From Alopecurus myosuroides (Eukaryota; Streptophyta; Magnoliopsida; Poales; Poaceae), in assembly GCA_028641055.1 (NCBI GenBank), contig CM054060.1:206298445-206362444 (forward strand): 64,000 bases of DNA, written 5' to 3'. A program made the position numbers and the translations under genes. Within the stretch, counting starts at the first letter, position 1, and every line of letters begins with the position of its first letter. Under the pieces are notes generated by a model. It had not been told where the DNA came from. It did not search any database and saw only the letters and a list, made by a program, of their open reading frames with translations. Shown in pieces: positions 60,401 through 64,000 of the stretch.

Positions 60401-61135
60401 ATAAACGCGGTTGTTCCGGCAACCCCGAAATTCTTGAAGTACTCCAACACACCGATAATCTGGGATCAGTCTGATCATCCCGGAAATATCCCTGAACCCG
60501 GCACACAAGCTCTTGTTGTCAGCCCTATTGTTCAAAACACTAGGCTAAGAAGAGTACTGATGGACGGAGGATCCAGCATTAATATAATGTACCTGGATAC
60601 ACTGAAGCACTTGAAGATCTCCGAGTCCCAGCTCAATTACAGCAATATACGCTTCCACGGCATCGTTCCTGGCAGGCAAGCACGATCCCTAGGAGAAATT
60701 TCCCTAGATGTCACCTTCGGAGATAAAGATCACTTCCGGCAGGAAAAAGTATCCTTCGAAGTAGTGCCGTTCGAAAGTGTGTATCACGCAATACTCGGAC
60801 GTCTGGCTTTAGCCAAATTCATGGCAAGATCCTGTTATATCTACAACAAGCTGAAAATGCCAGGACCCAAAGGAGGAGTAATCACCATAGCTGGTGATTT
60901 CAAGCTGGCAAACGAGTTGGAGAAAGAAAACGCCCTTTGCGCTCAAAGAGTTATAGCAAAGGAGGAACTGAAGGAATTAGCCAAGGAGGTATCGCCGAAA
61001 GAAATGCAGGCAGGAAAAGAATCTCGGAAGCCAACAGATAGCTTCAAGGCGTCCGAGAATACAAGACAGGTAATCCTAGATCCCAAAGATCCGACAAAAT
61101 TTGTCATCGTAGGGACTGGGATGACCGACAAATAG
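57446..61135 (+). CDS. Gag-protease polyprotein of element G
   Basis: 1,229 residues. Residues 1-300 are mostly acidic and low-complexity (poly-Glu/Asp, Pro-rich). About 320-390 is Gln/Glu-rich and probably coiled coil. About 480-640 is Arg/Ser/Asp-rich with repeated RSRTPP and ERSRSPS, like an RS domain. About 648-850 is a retrotransposon Gag domain (NPDTWLSDYYTAVQ, LLDGARDWINGLP, FTQHFRGTYKRP). About 885-905 has Cys/His spacing CVHHSQFGKPTHTNAQC instead of a standard CCHC knuckle. About 1025-1130 is the aspartic protease with LMDGGSSINIMYLD (catalytic Asp near 1040) and HAILGRLAL. The ATG at 57446 is in U5 and the frame runs through the primer site; a later ATG may be the true start. It ends at TAG 61133-61135, with pol following in the same frame. 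Confidence 0.85.
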   Translation: MKTTTMSRQLAPTVGQTTSGVKFRSGVLGGIGRSITVGSLEFDDDVGRFLDNGSYIPAQNHLVSACVLPIGSPNIFIGLTAEAMGFCGGRKFIPPALYPVENDYDAGFCSDRRQKSDTHFIGMVQSEIAENTDDGNPVQEADNNLPVIETEEQIPVTEAEDPTSVNQTMNSEAESVLAAIEARLESETGSDNFDSKDEDEDAFVRKVKSFQEGFHEVLMAKPADTTGAGSQESPKTPPPEEEREDEETSPIFPNVKEMTEDEPAKKPPSSKKKHRASKKLQYKIRKKKSADLADENLEVGDVSGTKPAEKNSKEITAPPLTEQEEQELLQTPVGPDEPPEMLEARRQAFQRQQQQLLRSRQHLQQTQHDIKIMKEEIEEYERNNRSALKPTRLPGIARPEELPPKERFYNPSWQKQLNGKDAKGEPIYKTAAENAEAAFAILNNDLYSNGEKLQGVYAFLGKALQQQQRGQERSGRLHDNSSLCKTATCAAGAPGPEEPGDSDKKEDPRKDRKNPDNRDAAYRTGPHLPKDGYKPHDREDKHRNDGKIMPPPRNPAEKAGRYDIPHRRERSRTPPKDKERHRSRTPPNPKGREHGRDRDNLGKARPRNNGKERSRSPSVHSAGRYSAHIDRAEKDDLYFGPKCFTDRIRRITLHSGFAKVGPTYQKYTGSTNPDTWLSDYYTAVQINNGTDLEAVKFLPLMLLDGARDWINGLPSRTVDSWVDMARVFTQHFRGTYKRPNSINQLNRCTQFEDEPYVDFISRWTAMKNSCSGVTDVQAMHAFVNGLKPGLVPFMVGSKQHKDLGSMLTTANEHAAAEDDIRARGGNIESLILAKKTPRSDKKGTPESTTKPKEVNITFGGDKGNKWKGRSPDPINYTPEEWERIKSEPCVHHSQFGKPTHTNAQCRLKKHMKGNAGSGNKGKGSKRKPAKQKPEADKEDSESDTDDKIQEQQRKGEPKFPRVDGEAMLTFLATPSAKVAKRTLREINAVVPATPKFLKYSNTPIIWDQSDHPGNIPEPGTQALVVSPIVQNTRLRRVLMDGGSSINIMYLDTLKHLKISESQLNYSNIRFHGIVPGRQARSLGEISLDVTFGDKDHFRQEKVSFEVVPFESVYHAILGRLALAKFMARSCYIYNKLKMPGPKGGVITIAGDFKLANELEKENALCAQRVIAKEELKELAKEVSPKEMQAGKESRKPTDSFKASENTRQVILDPKDPTKFVIVGTGMTDK
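57474..57491 (+). other. Primer binding site of element G
   Basis: TGGCGCCCACCGTGGGGC, two bases after the LTR end. This form is familiar from Tat-type grass elements; I do not assign the tRNA. The site lies inside the long ORF. Confidence 0.75.
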
Positions 61136-64000
61136 GAAGGCGAGCTCATCAAGTTCCTCCGTGAGAACTGGGATATTTTTTCCTGGTGTCCAGCTGACAT
61201 GCCAGGCGTACCCAGGGAACTTGCTGAGCACCAACTCAAGGTTATTCCCGGATCAAAACCCGTCAAACAAGGTCTCCGTCGATTTGACGGAAGAAGACGG
61301 AAGGCTATTGGCAAGGAAATTATCCGGCTTTTAGCAGCGGATTTCATCAAGGAAGTAATCCATACTGATTGGTCCGCAAATCCGGTCCTAGTACCGAAGA
61401 AAGACACCACTGCTCTTAGAATGTGTATAGATTACACAGGATTGAACAAGTTGTGTCCGAAAGATAGGTTCGCGTTACCGCGAATCGATCAAATAATAGA
61501 TGCCACTGCAGGCTTCGAGCTTTTATGCTTTTTGGATGCATACTCCGGGTACCACCAAATACGCATGAAAAAGGAAGATCAAATCAAGACTTCTTTTATA
61601 ACCCCGTATGGGACGTACTATTACGTAACCATGCCTTTTGGCCTGAAGAACGCAGGTGCAACCTATCAGCGTTGCATGCAACGCTGCTTGCATAGTCAGA
61701 TTGGCAGAAACGTCCATGTTTATGTGGACGATATCGCTGTCGTAACCAAGGAAAAAGATACACTCCTTGAGGATCTGCGAGAAACTTTCGAGAACTTACG
61801 CACTTACAGAGGAATAGAAGTTAACCCGGAAAAGATCAAGGCAATCTTGAACATCTCAAAACCTACATGTGTAAAAGATGTCCAAAGATTGACGGGTTCC
61901 GCTGCAGCCGTCAGCAGATTTATTAGTCGGCTGGGGGATAAAGCCTTACCACTCTACAAGCTGCTAAAGAAATCCGACAAGTTCGAATGGACAGAAGAGG
62001 CCGGTGCAGCGTTGGCCCAGTTGAAGGAAACCTTGATGAAGGCTCCCATCTTGGCATCTCCAAAAGACGAAGAACCCATGTTATTATACCTTACGGCTAC
62101 AAATCGGGTTATTAGTGCGGTAATCGTTGTGGAACGGACAAAGGAAGAGCAAAGCATACCAGATCAACATCCGGTATATTACATAAGCGAAGTTTTTTCC
62201 GAATCCAAACAAAGGTACCCACACTACCAGAAACTGGCGTATGGCGTATTTTTTGCATCTAGAAAGCTGCGCCATTACTTCCAAGGGCATTCCATAACAG
62301 TGGTATGTAAAGGACCACTAGGGGATATTATAAACAATGCGGAGGCAACCGGCCGAGTAGCTAAATGGGGCATCGAGCTGGCAGCCTTCGACATTAAGTA
62401 CCAGCCAAGGACGGCAATAAAATCCCAAGTTTTGGCAGATTTTGTCGCCGACTGGACAGAAGCAATGGAAAAAACACCGATGCCAGAATCTGAATACTGG
62501 ATCATGCACTTCGACGGATCCAAGATGAAGGAAGGAGCTGTGGCTGGCGTAGTCCTAAAATCCCCCAAAGGAGACATAATGGAGTACGTATTGCAAATAC
62601 ACTTCAACGCCAGTAATAACGTGGCAGAATACGAAGCTCTGCTTCATGGCTTGCATATTGCAAAAGAAATAGGGGTAAAACGCATCTTGTGCTATGGAGA
62701 CTCGGATTTGGTACAGCATCAGCTCAACCAAACCTGGGATGCGAAAAGCCCTATAATGGCCGAATATCGGAGGACGGTGGATGAGTTCGCCATCTGTTTC
62801 TTCGGGTTCGAAGTCCTTCACATAAAAAGGGAGGAAAATTGGAATGCGGATGCGTTAGCCCGCATGGGATCAGAGAGAGTAAAAACTTTACCACCGGGGG
62901 TATTCATCCAGCACTTGGATGAACCGTCCATAAAAGGTGGAGACGTTGATTACCCTCTGGCATCCGAAACAATTGAGGTCATGCTCGTTAAACCGGATTG
63001 GACAATTCCATACTTAAACTTCTTAGTCAATCAGAAGTACCCGGAAGGAGCAGACGAAGTCCTGCAAAGGCAAATACAGCGTCGATGCAAAGGATACGTG
63101 GTAATCAACGACCACTTGTATAAACGCAGTACTTCCGGAATCTTTCAACGGTGTATTTCATCAGAAGAAGGAAGAGAAATACTGGAAGAAATCCATGCCG
63201 GCGATTGCGGACATCATGCTCAATCAAAAAGCATAGTCAAAAAAGCATTTCGGGCGGGGTTTTTCTGGCTAACAGCCAAGTCAGACGCCGAGCGCATAGT
63301 GAATACGTGTGAAGGATGTCAATATTACGCCAAGCAGACCAATTTGCCGGCCCAAGCACTTAAAACTATCCCCATCACATGGCCATTTGCGGTCTGGGGG
63401 CTAGATATGATGGGACCGTTCAAAACTGCAAGAGGTGGACTTACGCATCTACTCGTAGCGGTAGATAAGTATACAAAATGGGTGGAGGCTAAACCCATCA
63501 AAAAGCTAGACGGCGCAACTGCCAGAAATTTCATTATTGATTTAGTAATGAGGTATGGCGTCCCACATAGCATAATAACCGATAACGGGACAAATTTCTC
63601 CATTGGAGAGTTGGCAAAATACTGCCAACAAACGGGAATCCGCTTAGATCTTGCATCTGTGGCACACCCGCAATCTAATGGGCAGGTTGAAAGAATGAAC
63701 AGTTCAATCCTGCAAGGAATACGCCCAAGACTCGAATCTCCTCTCCATAGAGCAGCTGGAGCATGGGTAGAAGAGCTACCTTCCGTGTTATGGAGTATTC
63801 GAACGACGCCAAATAGATCAACTGGGCAAACCCCATTTTTCCTAGTTTATGGTGCGGAAGCTATTCTTCCAACGGACATGATCCATGATAGCCCAAGAGT
63901 GCAGGATTTTGACGACTCGGATGCCGAAGAAGCACGACAGGATGCCGTCGATCTCTTAGAAGAGGAACGAGAACTTGTGCTTCAAAGATCCGCCATCTAC
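61136..64000 (+). CDS. Pol of element G: RT, RNase H, second RNase H, integrase (partial, runs off the window)
   Basis: I translated 955 codons with no stop; the frame continues that of gag-protease after one TAG. RT (about 65-260) has LDAYSGYHQIRM, MPFGLKNAGATYQ and the catalytic VYVDDIAV. A connection and Ty3-type RNase H (about 290-430) follow; the usual catalytic residues are partly altered (LYLTATNRVISAVIV). A second, archaeal-type RNase H (about 460-590) has HFDGSKMKEG, NVAEYEALLHGL, GDSDLV and NADALARM. Integrase shows H-x-H and C-x2-C zinc ligands (EIHAGDCGHH, CEGCQ) and the DDE core: WGLDMMGPF, ITDNGTNF, HPQSNGQVERMN. The first internal ATG is 61199. Without readthrough of the TAG or a splice around it, pol has no obvious start. 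Confidence 0.88.

Larger units (their letters stand above)
56917..64000 (+). mobile_element. Element G: near-intact Tat-lineage Ty3/gypsy retrotransposon (5' part)
   Basis: A 555 bp LTR is followed by a primer site, a gag-protease ORF and an RT-RNase H-RNase H-integrase frame that is still open at the window edge. The order PR-RT-RH-second RH-IN, with the extra archaeal-type RNase H, identifies the Tat lineage (Retand/Ogre/RIRE2-like). All catalytic motifs I looked for are present; the only visible lesion is one TAG between protease and RT. It is inserted in element F. The 3' LTR, the rest of pol and the right TSD are outside the window, so age and completeness cannot be judged. Confidence 0.9.

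Noticed and set aside
58075..60506. Long - strand frames of 126-162 codons across the element G gag
   Set aside because: Shadows of the gag-protease ORF in low-complexity coding sequence; no domain.

Overview
The window is plant nuclear DNA, most likely from a large-genome grass of the Pooideae (wheat, barley, rye or oat relatives). The evidence is wall-to-wall nested LTR retrotransposons of grass type, including an LTR opening TGATACGTCTCCAACGTATC, which I associate from memory with Triticeae Sabrina-like elements. I see no intact host gene, rRNA, CRISPR array or bacterial-style operon. Family names are from memory and unverified; boundaries come from LTR termini, primer sites, polypurine tracts and target-site duplications (TSDs) read in the sequence.

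The substrate is a tandem satellite of about 357 bp per monomer, visible at 21057-26862 and 35006-35675 (19 monomer anchors). Three elements sit in it. (1) Element B, a non-autonomous Ty3/gypsy-type element on the + strand, has 4.4 kb LTRs and a 1.97 kb interior coding one five-zinc-knuckle protein. Its 5' LTR is broken by a copia-like element (1-1660). Its 3' LTR is broken by element A (6339-17151, - strand), which has two 4,968 bp LTRs around an 877 bp interior. (2) Element D (26863-35000, + strand) is an Athila-type element with decayed gag and a protease ORF but no reverse transcriptase. (3) Element F (from 35676, - strand) is a dead Ty3/gypsy element whose pol is split twice.

Inside the integrase of F lies element C (37660-55827), a tandem LTR-interior-LTR-interior-LTR structure with a 7,305 bp period and one pair of TSDs (CTTCC). 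At 56917 F is cut again by element G, a Tat-lineage Ty3/gypsy element that runs off the right edge. G is the only element here with near-intact coding capacity: a gag-protease ORF, then RT, two RNase H domains and integrase in the same frame, separated by a single TAG.

A, B and C are all non-autonomous, yet share the LTR start TGTAACATCCC, an initiator-tRNA-Met type primer site and a 17-nt dyad just before the polypurine tract, so one autonomous partner may mobilise all three. By-eye LTR divergence gives an order of insertion: D oldest (several percent), then B (a few percent), A (about 0.6%) and C (about 0.3%). The A LTR also carries a GC-rich segment resembling the first exon of a host gene, and a tRNA-like module.
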